Source: Polaromonas sp. P2-4
GTDB lineage: Bacteria > Pseudomonadota > Gammaproteobacteria > Burkholderiales > Burkholderiaceae_C
Length of the DNA: 64,000 bases
Direction of reading: 5' to 3'
Assembly (NCBI GenBank): GCA_024703855.1
Contig: CP087965.1
Location: 5,138,001 to 5,202,000 of the forward strand
A program made the position numbers and the translations under genes. Positions 20,450-28,924 of the stretch are shown one piece after another. The notes below the pieces were generated by a model. It was not told where the DNA came from. It made no database searches and saw only the letters and a program-made list of their open reading frames with translations. The stretch's first letter is position 1, and the number at the start of each line of letters is the position of its first letter.

Positions 20450-21442
20450 GCAGGCCTTTGGGCCAGGCTTTGGCGTACTCCGAGTTCAGGTAGGTGGCCT
20501 GCACCGACTTGCGGAAAGCATCCACATCCGGCGTGGTGACCTGAAGGCCCTGCTGCTTGAAGAAGTCAAGCAGTTGGGCTTCTTCCTTGATGTTGTTTTC
20601 GTTGTTGAATGCGGCAGGGCTTGCGCCGCAGCATTGACTTTTTGCTTTTGCGCCGCGTTCATCGCGTTGTAGCTTTTGCTGGATATCGAAATGAAGACGC
20701 CATCGATCAGATGACCAGTCAACACAATCTGTTTGGTCACTTCATAAAACTTGGCCGCCCGCACAGTAGGCAGCGGGTTGTCCTGGCCGTCAATGGTGCC
20801 GGTTTTCAGGCCCAGATACACCTCGCCAAAGGCCAGCGGCGTCGGTGTGGCACCCAGTGCTTCGCCCAGAAACAGCCATTCTTTGGAGCCCGGCATGCGC
20901 AGCTTGACACCCTTGAGGTCCGCCGGGGTCTTGACCGCCCGAATCTCGCGTAGGTTGATCTGGCGAGTGCCCAGATAGGCGACAGCCAAAATCTGCACGT
21001 CCATCTTCTCGGCCACGGCTTTGTACATCTCTGCACCTATGGGGCCGTTGAATACCTTCTGCTGGTGATCAGGGTCCCGAATAAGGTAGGCGGTACCGAA
21101 GATCGCGTACTCTGGCAGAATTTTTGCGATGTCTTGCGCTGAAATGGCGGCCAATTCGAGGTTGCCGCGCGCCATCGCAGCGGGTTCGGTCCCCTGCTTG
21201 AACAGTGAAGCGTTCAGGTTGATTTGCACGTCGAACTCACCTGGGGCACTCTTGTCGAGCGAGTCCTTGAACACGGTCCACATCTTGGCGTGCCAAGCGT
21301 CCGGCACGGCCGGGGTGGATACGCGCAACACCACCTTGTTTTGCGCCTGCGCCTGTACTGGTGTGTTGTGCAGCAGTGCGCCCATCAGCATCACGGCGGA
21401 AGCGGTGGCCAGCAGGCTGCGGCGCAATAGGGAAGTTTTCAT
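20424..21442 (-). CDS. dctP: TRAP transporter solute-binding protein, DctP family (frame broken)
   Basis: The periplasmic receptor of the second TRAP system, about 339 residues. ATG 21442 has a GAGGAGA Shine-Dalgarno and begins a signal peptide (MKTSLLRR, then a hydrophobic core, cleaved after VQAQA). The family signature is PGSKEWLFLGEALGATPTPLAF, followed by EVYLGLKTGTIDGQDNPL; the conserved Arg (KLRMPG) binds the ligand carboxylate in characterised DctP proteins. A break near 20622 moves the last 65 residues to another frame ending at TAA 20424. The neighbours suggest a sugar-derived acid or related compound as ligand. Confidence 0.87.
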
Positions 21443-21491
21443 GGTTGTCTCCTCTGTAGTAAATCGATTGGCAAATTCGTCGGATAAAGGG

Positions 21492-22281
21492 TTAGCTCTC
21501 ATTTAGCCTCAACTCGATTGAGCGCTCCGTGCCGTTGCGAATGAGCTTGAGCATGCACTTTCCTTCCTTGGGCGTTGCTGCTTGCATGAGTTCGCCAGCG
21601 TGTTTCGCGCTAAGCACGATTGTTCCATTCAACTCGATGAGCACATCACCAGGTAGAACATTGGCTGCAAACGCCGGGGAATCTTCGGCCACGATATCTA
21701 TTAGTGCGCCTGTGTTGCGTTCCAGCTTGGCTCTCAGCTCTGGCGGTAGGTCGATAGGGAACAGACCGAACTTGAGCTTGCGTGTCGACTTGACGAAGTA
21801 CACAGCCCCTTGGTCGTATCGCTGCTGCTGCGTTGTGATAGGGACGACAGTGCTTCCGTAGGTAGTGCTGGTTCCCTGAGTATTTCGCACTGCCATATGT
21901 GCCGTAGACCGAGCCAGAGCTATAGGTCGTTTGGTTATTTGGCAAGAACAGTGGAGTTGTGATGGCTCTGGTCTCCGTGAACTTTGAGTTGACGAGTACG
22001 AGCACTGCGCCAACCCGCTGCGCCTGCTGAACAACAGCCTTCTCGGACTCGATCTCGCCGTTGAATGACGACGCGCCAATGGGTTGGTAGCCCTTAGACC
22101 TTGCGCCTTTGACATCGCGCTGCAGATCGTTCGAGACAAGGATTTTCGGTGTTTCGCCTTGCCCCAGCGTTTGAACGTCCAGAAGTGTCTTTACATCCAC
22201 ATACGGCTTGTAGAACTGCTGGTAACCGCTGGCGCACGCCGTGAGGAGAAGGAAGGCAAGGACTGAGATACGTGAGCGCAT
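21492..22281 (-). CDS. PDZ-domain lipoprotein of unknown function (frame broken)
   Basis: About 263 residues. ATG 22281 is chosen because MRSRISVLAFLLLTAC is a clear lipoprotein signal with lipobox LLTAC. A first domain (about residues 25-130) has alternating strands with VGAVLVLVNSKF. A Gly/Ser/Tyr-rich stretch follows, then a C-terminal PDZ-like domain with the GDVLIELNGTIV core. The frame changes near 21885 at an AGGGA; removing one G joins the parts. It sits between dctP and the aldolase gene although nothing suggests sugar metabolism, so it may be an independent inserted gene. I do not recognise a named family. Confidence 0.6.
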
Positions 22282-22348
22282 GTGAACCTTTCGATGAATA
22301 GTGAGAGCTAACTGGTCGCTTACCAAGTCAGGTCACCCGGTCAGATTG

Positions 22349-23284
22349 TTAGTCGGATTTTGAATCAATCCCGAAAGTGCCAATGGTTTTTTCGAGGGCC
22401 TTGAACTCGTCGGGCGTCAAGGCAACCAGTGGCGCCCGCACACGCAGCCAGGTCTCATCGCCGCTCAAGAGGGCCATGATGCCCTTGAGCGCCGGCATCA
22501 ATGAGTAGCCTTCGAGCCGGCCAAGCAGCTTGATGATGCGCTCGCGTTCGGCAGGCGTTGTTGCGGCGTCGGGCTGGGTCACCAGGCGCTTGACCACACG
22601 CGGCATGAAGTTGGCCAGGCCGCTGATTGCCCCTGTGCTGCCGCGCCGGCCCATTTCCGGCAGGTCCGGCTCGAAGCCGACATAGACCGTCAGGTCTTTC
22701 ATGAACGCCTTGGCCAGGCCGACGGAATGCTCTGTGCTGCAGGCGCTGTCCTTGATGCCCAGAATGGTATTGGGGTACATCTTTTTCAGCGTGCTGATCA
22801 CGTGGTGTGACAGGCCGACGCCGGTGACCTGCGGAATGTGGTACAGGTAAAGCTTGAGCCTGTCATCGGCCAGCCCGTCAATCACATAGCGGTAGCAATC
22901 GATGACGCCCTGGTCTGAAACACCCTTGAGGAAGAAGGGCGGCAGCATCAGGCAGCCGTGCACACCGGCGTTCACCGCGTGGCGCGTGAGCTCCAGGGTT
23001 TCGGGCAGGGCCGCGCAGCTGGTGGAGACCATGATCTGACCGGCAGGGATGCCGTTTTTGATCAACTGATCAATCGCTTCCTTGCGCTCGGCCATGGAAA
23101 ACGAAGGCCCTTCACCGGTGGTGCCAAAGGGCGTCACGCCGGGGCAGCCGCGGGCGATCAGCGATTTGCAATGGGCTGCAAATTTGGTGTGGTCAATGCT
23201 CAGGTCGGCATTGAGCGGCGTGAGCAGGGCAGGCCAGATGCCGCGAAATGCAGCAGGGTTGGCGGAATTTTGAGGTTCGGTCAT
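22349..23284 (-). CDS. DHDPS/KDG aldolase-family lyase
   Basis: An intact 311-residue DapA-superfamily TIM barrel. The Schiff-base lysine is Lys178 (TILGIKDSA) and the active-site tyrosine Tyr148 (LYLYHIPQ). TPFGTTGEGPSFS matches the substrate-carboxylate loop with the double Thr. ATG 23284 overlaps the stop of the GntR gene (ATGA). In the context of an aldose dehydrogenase, a mutarotase and a lactonase it is a good candidate for the aldolase that splits a 2-keto-3-deoxy sugar acid (inference). Confidence 0.85.
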   Translation of the reverse strand: MTEPQNSANPAAFRGIWPALLTPLNADLSIDHTKFAAHCKSLIARGCPGVTPFGTTGEGPSFSMAERKEAIDQLIKNGIPAGQIMVSTSCAALPETLELTRHAVNAGVHGCLMLPPFFLKGVSDQGVIDCYRYVIDGLADDRLKLYLYHIPQVTGVGLSHHVISTLKKMYPNTILGIKDSACSTEHSVGLAKAFMKDLTVYVGFEPDLPEMGRRGSTGAISGLANFMPRVVKRLVTQPDAATTPAERERIIKLLGRLEGYSLMPALKGIMALLSGDETWLRVRAPLVALTPDEFKALEKTIGTFGIDSKSD

Positions 23285-23988
23285 ACAGGGTTCTCCAAAG
23301 ACCACGGCATGTCGGGCCGCGGCAGTCCAAGTACGCGACGGTGCGCACTTTCAATGTGGTGGCTCAGGCGCTCGACCACGGCTTGTGCGTCGCGTCGCTT
23401 GAGGGCGTCGATAAACCAGAGGTGCTCTTCCATCGCCGGGATCAGCACATCGGCAGACAGCGTGGAGCCTTCGAGTTTGATGAGGCGCACGCGCAGGCTG
23501 TTGATGCGGTAGACCTCGGAAATCAGCTCGTTGCCCAGCGCGTCAATCATCAGGTCGTGCAGGCCCCAGTCCACCCGGGTGGCGTCCTTGAGCAGCGCGT
23601 CGTCAATCCTCGCTGCGCTGCGTGCGCTGCACAATGTCCAGGTGCGCCTGCTCAATGGTCTCCAGGTCCTGGTCAGACACGGTGGTCACAAAACGGCTGG
23701 CCGCCTGCGCTCCAGCAGCAGGCGCAGCTGGAAGGCGTTGTTGATCAGTTTCAAATCCACATGGGCGATCTGCAGGCCGCGCTGCGGCACGGTTTTGAGC
23801 AGGCCCTCGGCCTCCAGGCGCGGAATCAGCTCGCGCACCGCGCCCAGCGGCATGCCCAGCAACTGCATCAGCTCGCGCTGCGAGACAAACTGGCCCGGGC
23901 GAATGTTGGCATCAACGATTTGCTGTTGAAAGCTTTCGTAGGCCTGGGCGCGCAGGCTGGTTGGGGCGGGATGGGTGCTGCTGCTCAT
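23281..23988 (-). CDS. GntR/FCD-family transcriptional regulator (frame broken)
   Basis: N-terminal winged helix (QAYESFQQQIVDANIRPGQ, then SQRELMQLLGMPLGAVRELI) and a C-terminal all-helical FCD effector domain with the metal-ligand pattern DWGLHDLMIDALGN (Asp and His) and EEHLWFIDAL, then a final His pair (LSHHIESAH). Breaks near 23697 and 23612 displace a middle segment. About 235 residues. It starts 18 bp after fucU and overlaps the aldolase start, so it is co-transcribed with the genes it probably controls. The palindrome at 24588-24606 is a likely operator. Confidence 0.83.
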
Positions 23989-24005
23989 GACGTCTTCATT
24001 CACCG

Positions 24006-24452
24006 TTACTGGTCGTCGCCGGCGATGACGCCCTTGCGCAGCAGGATGTTGCCTGTACTTGCGCGGCTCACCGGTGCGCAGAATCACAAAAGCCGACTGT
24101 GCCCGCTGGTAAAAATCAAAACGCTCCAGCGCAGTAGCACGCGTTCACCTGATTGCTGCAGGACAGCGGCAAACTCGGCAACCGGTTCGGGTACTGCGGT
24201 TGCGTCGCCCACCACCTGCATGGTCCAGGCAGCATCGGGCACAAAATTATCCAGCGGCAACAGCTGCAGCACGGCCTTCAAGACTTCCGGGGCCGTCGCG
24301 CCGGCCAGTTGCACCAGGCGTGCGCCGCCAAGTTGGGCCAAGCGGGCCGCCGGAAAGTTGGCATCCACAATCGCCACGTCATCGCCATGGCCCATGCTGG
24401 CTAGCGCATGCAGGGCATCGGGGGTCAGCAGGGGCGGGATGTTTTTCAGCAT
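24006..24452 (-). CDS. RbsD/FucU-family sugar mutarotase (frame broken)
   Basis: About 147 residues of the RbsD/FucU family, which interconverts sugar anomers before oxidation or phosphorylation. The start MLKNIPPLLTPDALHALASMGHGDD is characteristic: the family carries a catalytic His near residue 22 in the GHGD loop. The end reads in other frames as RFDFYQRAQSAFVILRTGEP and then YGNILLRKGVI, the typical FucU tail, with breaks near 24115 and 24053. It is the first gene of the minus-strand operon and divergent from the aldose dehydrogenase, which uses one sugar anomer. Confidence 0.8.
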
Positions 24453-24587
24453 GAAAGGTAGCCGGGAGCTAATAAGGGGTAACAGGAGCGGTACTTTTTG
24501 GGGGCCAGAAGTCTTGCAAAAGCAGTCGAAGTTTTCGTCAAGTTTTTGCCAAAACCACGGGATTTCCCCGTGTTGATGACTGACATG

Positions 24588-24606
24588 TTAGTTGTACTAT
24601 AACTAA
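24588..24606. promoter_or_regulatory. Candidate GntR/FCD operator in the divergent fucU/dehydrogenase promoter region
   Basis: The 19-bp palindrome TTAGTT-gtactat-AACTAA, 25 bp before the plus-strand ATG 24631 and 136 bp before fucU on minus, lies in the 178-bp divergent promoter region. Its GT-N-AC centre is like FCD-type GntR operators. It would let the regulator at 23281 control both arms. Assignment to this regulator is inferred from position. Confidence 0.5.
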
Positions 24607-24630
24607 ACTTTTATCGGGACTTACCCTGAA

Positions 24631-25634
24631 ATGACAGCTTTTTTTCCTCCTTGCGCAGGCAGCCAGTTGCGGCTGGGCCTGGGCGGCGCGCCGCTGGGCA
24701 ATCTGTTTACCGCCGTCAGCGACGACGACGCCCGGGCGCTGGTCAACGCGGCCTGGGCCAGCGGCTGCCGCACTTTTGACACCGCGCCGCATTACGGCCA
24801 CGGCCTGTCGGAGCGGCGGCTGGGCGACGCGCTGCGCCGCCATCCGCGCGATGCGTTTGTGCTGTCGAGCAAGGTCGGGCGCCTCTTGAGGCCGGATGCC
24901 GACGCGCCGCGCGCCCAGCACGGCTATGTCGACATACTGCCGTTCAATCAGGCCTGGGATTTCAGTGCCGCAGGCACCCGCCGCAGCGTGGAAGACAGCC
25001 TGCAGCGCCTGGGCCTGCCCAGGCTGGACGTGGCCTATGTGCACGACCCCGATGCGGCAACGCATGGCGCGAAAGCCCCCGAAGTGCTGCGGCAGGTCAT
25101 TGGTGAGACCTTGCCGGCGCTGCAGCAGCTTAAAAAGAAGGCCTGGTGCGCGCCATCGGCCTGGGCACCAATGATGTGGCTGTTGTGCTGCAGGTGCTGC
25201 GCGAAGCCGATCTGGACGTGCTGATGCTGGCCGGGCGCTACAGCTTGCTGGACCACAGCGCGTTGCCCGAACTGCTGCCGCAATGCCTGGCGCGCGGCGT
25301 GCGCATTGCGCTGGGCGGCGTCTTTAACTCGGGCATTCTGGCCACTGGAACCCGCGGAGGAACGGCGACTTTCAACTACGCACCGGCTGCGCAGGAGTGG
25401 CTGGAGCGCACCGCGCAGATTGAGTCGGTGTGCGAGGCCCACGGCGTTCCGCTGCGGGCGGCGGCGCTGCAATTTCCGCTGGCGCATCCGGCGGTGGACA
25501 TCGTGATGCTGGGTGCGCGCAAGGTGGCCGAATGGGACGATGCCCTGGCCATGCTGCAGCGCCCGATTGCGCCTGAGTTTTGGGCCGCGCTGCGTGCGCA
25601 AGGCCTGCTGCCTGCGGAGGCCCTGACGCCATGA
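24631..25634 (+). CDS. Aldo/keto reductase, aldose 1-dehydrogenase type (frame broken)
   Basis: A TIM-barrel NAD(P)-dependent oxidoreductase of about 334 residues. The pattern FDTAPHYGHGLSERRLG contains the catalytic Asp and Tyr, SSKVGRLL the catalytic Lys, and YVHDPD the His. These features fit D-threo-aldose/L-fucose dehydrogenases that oxidise a sugar to its lactone. The frame changes near 25143 in an A/G run (AAAAAGAAGG); a small indel there restores LKKEGLVRAIGLGTND. The stop overlaps the ATG of the next gene (ATGA at 25631). Confidence 0.83.
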
Positions 25635-26475
25635 CCCCTGCCATGAATATTGACGCGCACTTTCATTGCTGGCAGCTGGCGCGTGGCGATTACGGATGGC
25701 TCACGCCTGCGCTAGTGCCGATTTACCGTGACGTGACCGTGAACGACTGGCAGGCCGAGTCTGCGCCGTTGGGCGTGAGCGGTGGCGTGCTGGTGCAGGC
25801 CGCGCCCACGGACGCCGAAACGCAGTTTTGCTGGCGCAGGCCGATGCGCATCCCGCGGTTCTTGGTGTTGTGGGCTGGGTCGATTTGCTGGCCGCCGATG
25901 CACCCGCCCGCATTGAAGCGTTGGCGCGCCATTCCAAACTCAAAGGCCTGCGCCCCATGCTTCAGGACATTGATGACCCTGAATGGATACTGCAAGCCGC
26001 GCTGGCACCAGCGCTGCAAGCCATGGTGGATTGCGGCCTGGTGTTCGATGCGCTGGTGAAGTCGGTTCATCTGCCGCACATCCTGACGCTGGCCGGGCGT
26101 TACCCTGACTTGGCGCTGGTGATAGACCATGCGGCCAAACCCGCCATTGCCGCCGGTGAGTGGCAACCCTGGGCCGATGGCATGGCGCGGCTGGCTGCAG
26201 AAACCGGGGCGATGTGCAAGTTGTCAGGGCTGCTGACTGAAGCCGGCCCTGCACCCGCGCCCGGTGCCGTGCGGCGCTGGGCAGCGCATGTGCTGGCCAG
26301 CTTTGGTGCTTCACGGGTGGTGTGGGGCAGCGATTGGCCGGTGCTGGAGCTGGCTGGCAGTTACGCGCTGTGGTGGCGCGAAACGCAGCAGCTGTTGGCA
26401 GGTCTCAGCGCGCAAGAGCAGGTCGCCATCCTGGGCGAGAACGCGAAGCGGCTCTACCGTCTTTCGCGTCTTTAG
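25631..26475 (+). CDS. Amidohydrolase-2 family lactonase (frame broken)
   Basis: About 281 residues. Begins MNIDAHFHCWQ with the metal-binding His-x-His after the first strand and ends with VVWGSDWPVLEL, carrying the last metal-ligand Asp; this is the COG3618 pattern of L-fucono- and L-rhamnono-lactonases. One T missing in CAGTTTTGCTGG near 25825 breaks the frame; adding it gives QFLLAQADAHPAVLGVVGWVD. It starts inside the stop of the dehydrogenase gene, so the two would work in sequence: dehydrogenase makes the lactone, this enzyme opens it. Confidence 0.83.
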
Positions 26476-26512
26476 AATCAGGCAATCATTTTCATCAAGA
26501 GAACACCGACGC

Positions 26513-27019
26513 GTGACTGAATCTTCCCTTTCCCCTCTGCGCATTTGCCGGGCCGACTACAACAATCCCGCCCATGCCAGCGCGGTGGTCCAGCTGCTCA
26601 ACGCTTACGCGCAAGACCCGGCGGGCGGCGGCGAGCCGCTCAGCGACTTTGCAAAAAACCACCTCGTGAAAGAGCTGGCTGCACGGCCCCATGCGTTCAG
26701 CGTGCTGGCATTTGACGGCGCGCAACCCGTGGGCCTCATCAATTGCATTGAAGGCTTTTCCACCTTTGCCTGCCGTCCGCTGGTCAACATCCACGACGTG
26801 GCCGTGCTGCCCAGCCACCGCGGCCAGCGCGTCGGCGAGCAGATGCTGGCGCTGGTGGATGAGATTGCGCGCGAGCGCGGCGCCTGCAAGCTGACGCTGG
26901 AGGTGCTGCAGGGCAACCGCAGCGCCATCAAGCTGTACGAACGCGTGGGTTTTGCCGCCTACCAGCTCGACCCGGCCATGGGCCAGGCGCAGTTTTTTCA
27001 GAAATGGCTGGATTATTGA
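26513..27019 (+). CDS. GNAT-family N-acetyltransferase
   Basis: An intact 168-residue GNAT domain. The acetyl-CoA-binding signature is HDVAVLPSHRGQRVGEQML (the R/Q-x-x-G-x-G/A loop), followed by KLTLEVLQGNRSAIKLYERVGF, the standard GNAT C-terminal strand and helix. GTG 26513 is the best start, 37 bp after the lactonase. The substrate is unknown; a role in the sugar pathway is not evident. Confidence 0.82.
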   Translation: MTESSLSPLRICRADYNNPAHASAVVQLLNAYAQDPAGGGEPLSDFAKNHLVKELAARPHAFSVLAFDGAQPVGLINCIEGFSTFACRPLVNIHDVAVLPSHRGQRVGEQMLALVDEIARERGACKLTLEVLQGNRSAIKLYERVGFAAYQLDPAMGQAQFFQKWLDY

Positions 27020-27072
27020 TCTTTCCTTAATGGATGACACTCTTGCGGTCATCGCGCGGCCTACGCACCGCC

Positions 27073-27154
27073 TCGTCATCGCGAGGCCGCAGGCCGTGGC
27101 GATCCATCGTCGATCAAGCGCAGCCATGGATTGCCGCGCTGCGCCTGCAATGAC
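27073..27154. repeat. Palindromic intergenic repeat
   Basis: Between the GNAT and aqp genes. The ends CGTCATCGCGAGGCCGCAGG and (reverse) CGTCATTGCAGGCGCAGCGC face each other, and both arms contain GGC(G/A)ATCCAT. I recall this CGTCATTGCGAGG...GGCAATCCATGG pattern as a palindromic repeat widespread in proteobacteria. It could form a long hairpin separating the convergent genes. Confidence 0.6.
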
Positions 27155-27182
27155 GGGAATGCTGTCATGAATTGTGAAAAGC

Positions 27183-27917
27183 TCAATAGGAGACGGCGGG
27201 TTCATCCTGTGCTTCACCTAGCCCCCGGTTGATCAGCACGCCCACCGCAGCGCCTGCGGCTTCGGCCAGCACAAAACCCGCTGCACTAGCGGGTGCAATG
27301 CCTGCAAAGCTGTCCGACAGCATGCGCCCCAGCACGGCGGCCGGATTGGCAAACGAGGTGCTGGCCGTGAACCAGTAGGCCGCGCCTATATTGCAGGCGA
27401 CCAGCGCCGCGGCCTTGCCTTTGGGCGCGCGCAGCACCACCAGAATCAGCCCGGCGGTGGCCACGCCCTCGGCCAGCCACTGGCCCCAGCCACTGCGCAG
27501 CTTGCTGCTGAACTGCAGCACGTTCATGTCGAACATGGCATGTGCAAGCCAGGCACCTGCCATGGCCCCCAGCAATTGAGATGCTATAAAAAGCATAGCT
27601 TCTTGTGACCGTCCGTCATGGGCTAGAGTGCCTTTTGACCATAAAACGAGGGTCACCAACGGGTTGAAGTGGGCGCCGCTCACCGGGCCCAGTATTTCAA
27701 TCAACACATAGAGCGCAAACACGGTGGCCAGCGTGTTGGCCAGCAGGGCAATAGCGGTGTTGCCGCCGCTCAGGCGCTCGGCCATGATGCCGGAGCCAAT
27801 CACGGCGCACAGCAGGGCAGCGGTGCCGAAAAACTCGGCCAGCAGTTGGTGTTTTAAAAGAGCTGGGGCGGCATGGGAAGGCGCTTGACGTTCCGGGCTG
27901 ATCGACAGTTGGCTCAT
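27183..27917 (-). CDS. aqpS: MIP-family channel, AqpS-like (arsenic-linked aquaglyceroporin)
   Basis: A 244-residue aquaporin-fold protein with six membrane segments and two half-helix motifs: FNPLVT (NPL replacing the usual NPA) near residue 85 and ANPAAVLGR near residue 192. It is translationally coupled to arsC (ATGA at 27917), so it probably carries arsenite or methylated arsenicals across the membrane as described for AqpS. Codons for about residues 100-113 (LAHDGRSQEAMLFIAS) come from a copy of the 42-bp repeat, in a loop-to-helix junction. Confidence 0.83.
   Translation of the reverse strand: MSQLSISPERQAPSHAAPALLKHQLLAEFFGTAALLCAVIGSGIMAERLSGGNTAIALLANTLATVFALYVLIEILGPVSGAHFNPLVTLVLWSKGTLAHDGRSQEAMLFIASQLLGAMAGAWLAHAMFDMNVLQFSSKLRSGWGQWLAEGVATAGLILVVLRAPKGKAAALVACNIGAAYWFTASTSFANPAAVLGRMLSDSFAGIAPASAAGFVLAEAAGAAVGVLINRGLGEAQDEPAVSY
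27583..27624 (-). repeat. 42-bp double-hairpin repeat, copy 3, inside aqpS
   Basis: Minus-strand copy: AGCCCATGACGGACGG, then TCACAAGAAGCTATGC, stem GCTATG/ATAGC. It lies within the coding sequence of aqpS and is translated in frame without a stop. Confidence 0.6.
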
Positions 27918-28414
27918 GCACCCGCCAAATCACGCGCACTGTTTTGCAGCAGCAATTTGCCAAGGCTTGCTGGCGGCAGATTGACCAGCAGCTCCAGACG
28001 GCGGTGAATCGCGTGCAATGTCTGGCGGAAAGCCTCCAGTTTTTGCGCATCGCTGCCTTCGCCCGCTGACGGGTCGGCATAGTCCCAATGGGCGGTAGCG
28101 GGGTGACCCGGCCAGAACGGGCACACCTCGCCCGCAGCGTTGTCGCAGACGGTGATCACCAGGTCCATCACCGGAGCGTCGGGCAAGGCAAACTCGTCCC
28201 AGCTTTTGCTGCGCAGGCCTTCTGTGGGAATACCTGCGACCTTAAGGACTTCCAGGCCTAGCGGGTTAGGGCGCTGGTTCTTCCGTGGGCTGCTGCCCGC
28301 TGAAAAAGCCTTGAAGCGGCCCTTGCCGATGTGGTTGAGCAGGGCCTCGGCCAGGATGCTGCGGGCCGAGTTGTGGGTACACAGGAAGAGTACGTTGATA
28401 GCTTGCTTATTCAT
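27914..28414 (-). CDS. arsC: Arsenate reductase, low-molecular-weight phosphatase type
   Basis: A 166-residue LMW-PTP-fold protein. The active-site loop CTHNSAR (Cys12 to Arg18) matches the CX5R motif, and VCDNAAGEVCPFWPG supplies the extra cysteines used in thiol relay by thioredoxin-linked ArsC. It reduces arsenate to arsenite in the cytosol. The C-terminus is longer than in the short family members. It is coupled to aqpS, and arsI lies 12 bp upstream. Confidence 0.9.
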   Translation of the reverse strand: MNKQAINVLFLCTHNSARSILAEALLNHIGKGRFKAFSAGSSPRKNQRPNPLGLEVLKVAGIPTEGLRSKSWDEFALPDAPVMDLVITVCDNAAGEVCPFWPGHPATAHWDYADPSAGEGSDAQKLEAFRQTLHAIHRRLELLVNLPPASLGKLLLQNSARDLAGA

Positions 28415-28426
28415 TTTTGATTGCTT

Positions 28427-28924
28427 TCAGCAGCAGGCCTTGCTATCGGCTTGGGGGCGGGTTTTGACGAACTGCATTTTTGCTACATTTTCAGGAGCTG
28501 CTGACGCACAGCACGCCTGGGCTGGAGGCTGATTTGACCCGGATTTCTTTTCACTGAACACCGGAATGCTGTCCAGCGTGTGGAACTGCTCCCAGGCAAT
28601 GCCTTGCGGGTCGGTCAGCCAGTATTTGTCGCTGCGCGAATAGCAGCAGGTGGTCTCGCCGTCGTCGAGCAGGGCCATGTCGGCCTTCGTGGCGTTGTCC
28701 TTGAGTGCGGTCAATTCCTCGGCCGAATCGACCTGGATGCCCAGATGGTCCACGCCCGGCGCATCGCCGCGCGTGGAGATGGCAAAGTTGACCGGCGGGT
28801 CGGTCAACATCCATTTGGCGTAGTCGTTTTCCGTGCGGGCCGGTTGCTGCTTGAACATTGCCGAATAAAAGGCGATGTTCTTTGCAAGGTCCTCAACATG
28901 CACATGAACGTGAAAGCGCTTCAT
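28427..28924 (-). CDS. arsI: ArsI-like C-As lyase (extradiol dioxygenase/glyoxalase fold)
   Basis: A 165-residue vicinal-oxygen-chelate protein. It has the putative Fe(II) ligands His5, His60 and Glu112 and the paired cysteines Cys93-Cys94 (ETTCCYSRSDKYW) that bind trivalent organoarsenicals in ArsI. It would cleave the C-As bond of methylarsenite, releasing arsenite. Two further Cys pairs near the C-terminus (QACCA and KACC) are typical of this group. The start at ATG 28924 overlaps the end of the ATP-grasp gene by 32 bases. Confidence 0.88.
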   Translation of the reverse strand: MKRFHVHVHVEDLAKNIAFYSAMFKQQPARTENDYAKWMLTDPPVNFAISTRGDAPGVDHLGIQVDSAEELTALKDNATKADMALLDDGETTCCYSRSDKYWLTDPQGIAWEQFHTLDSIPVFSEKKSGSNQPPAQACCASAAPENVAKMQFVKTRPQADSKACC

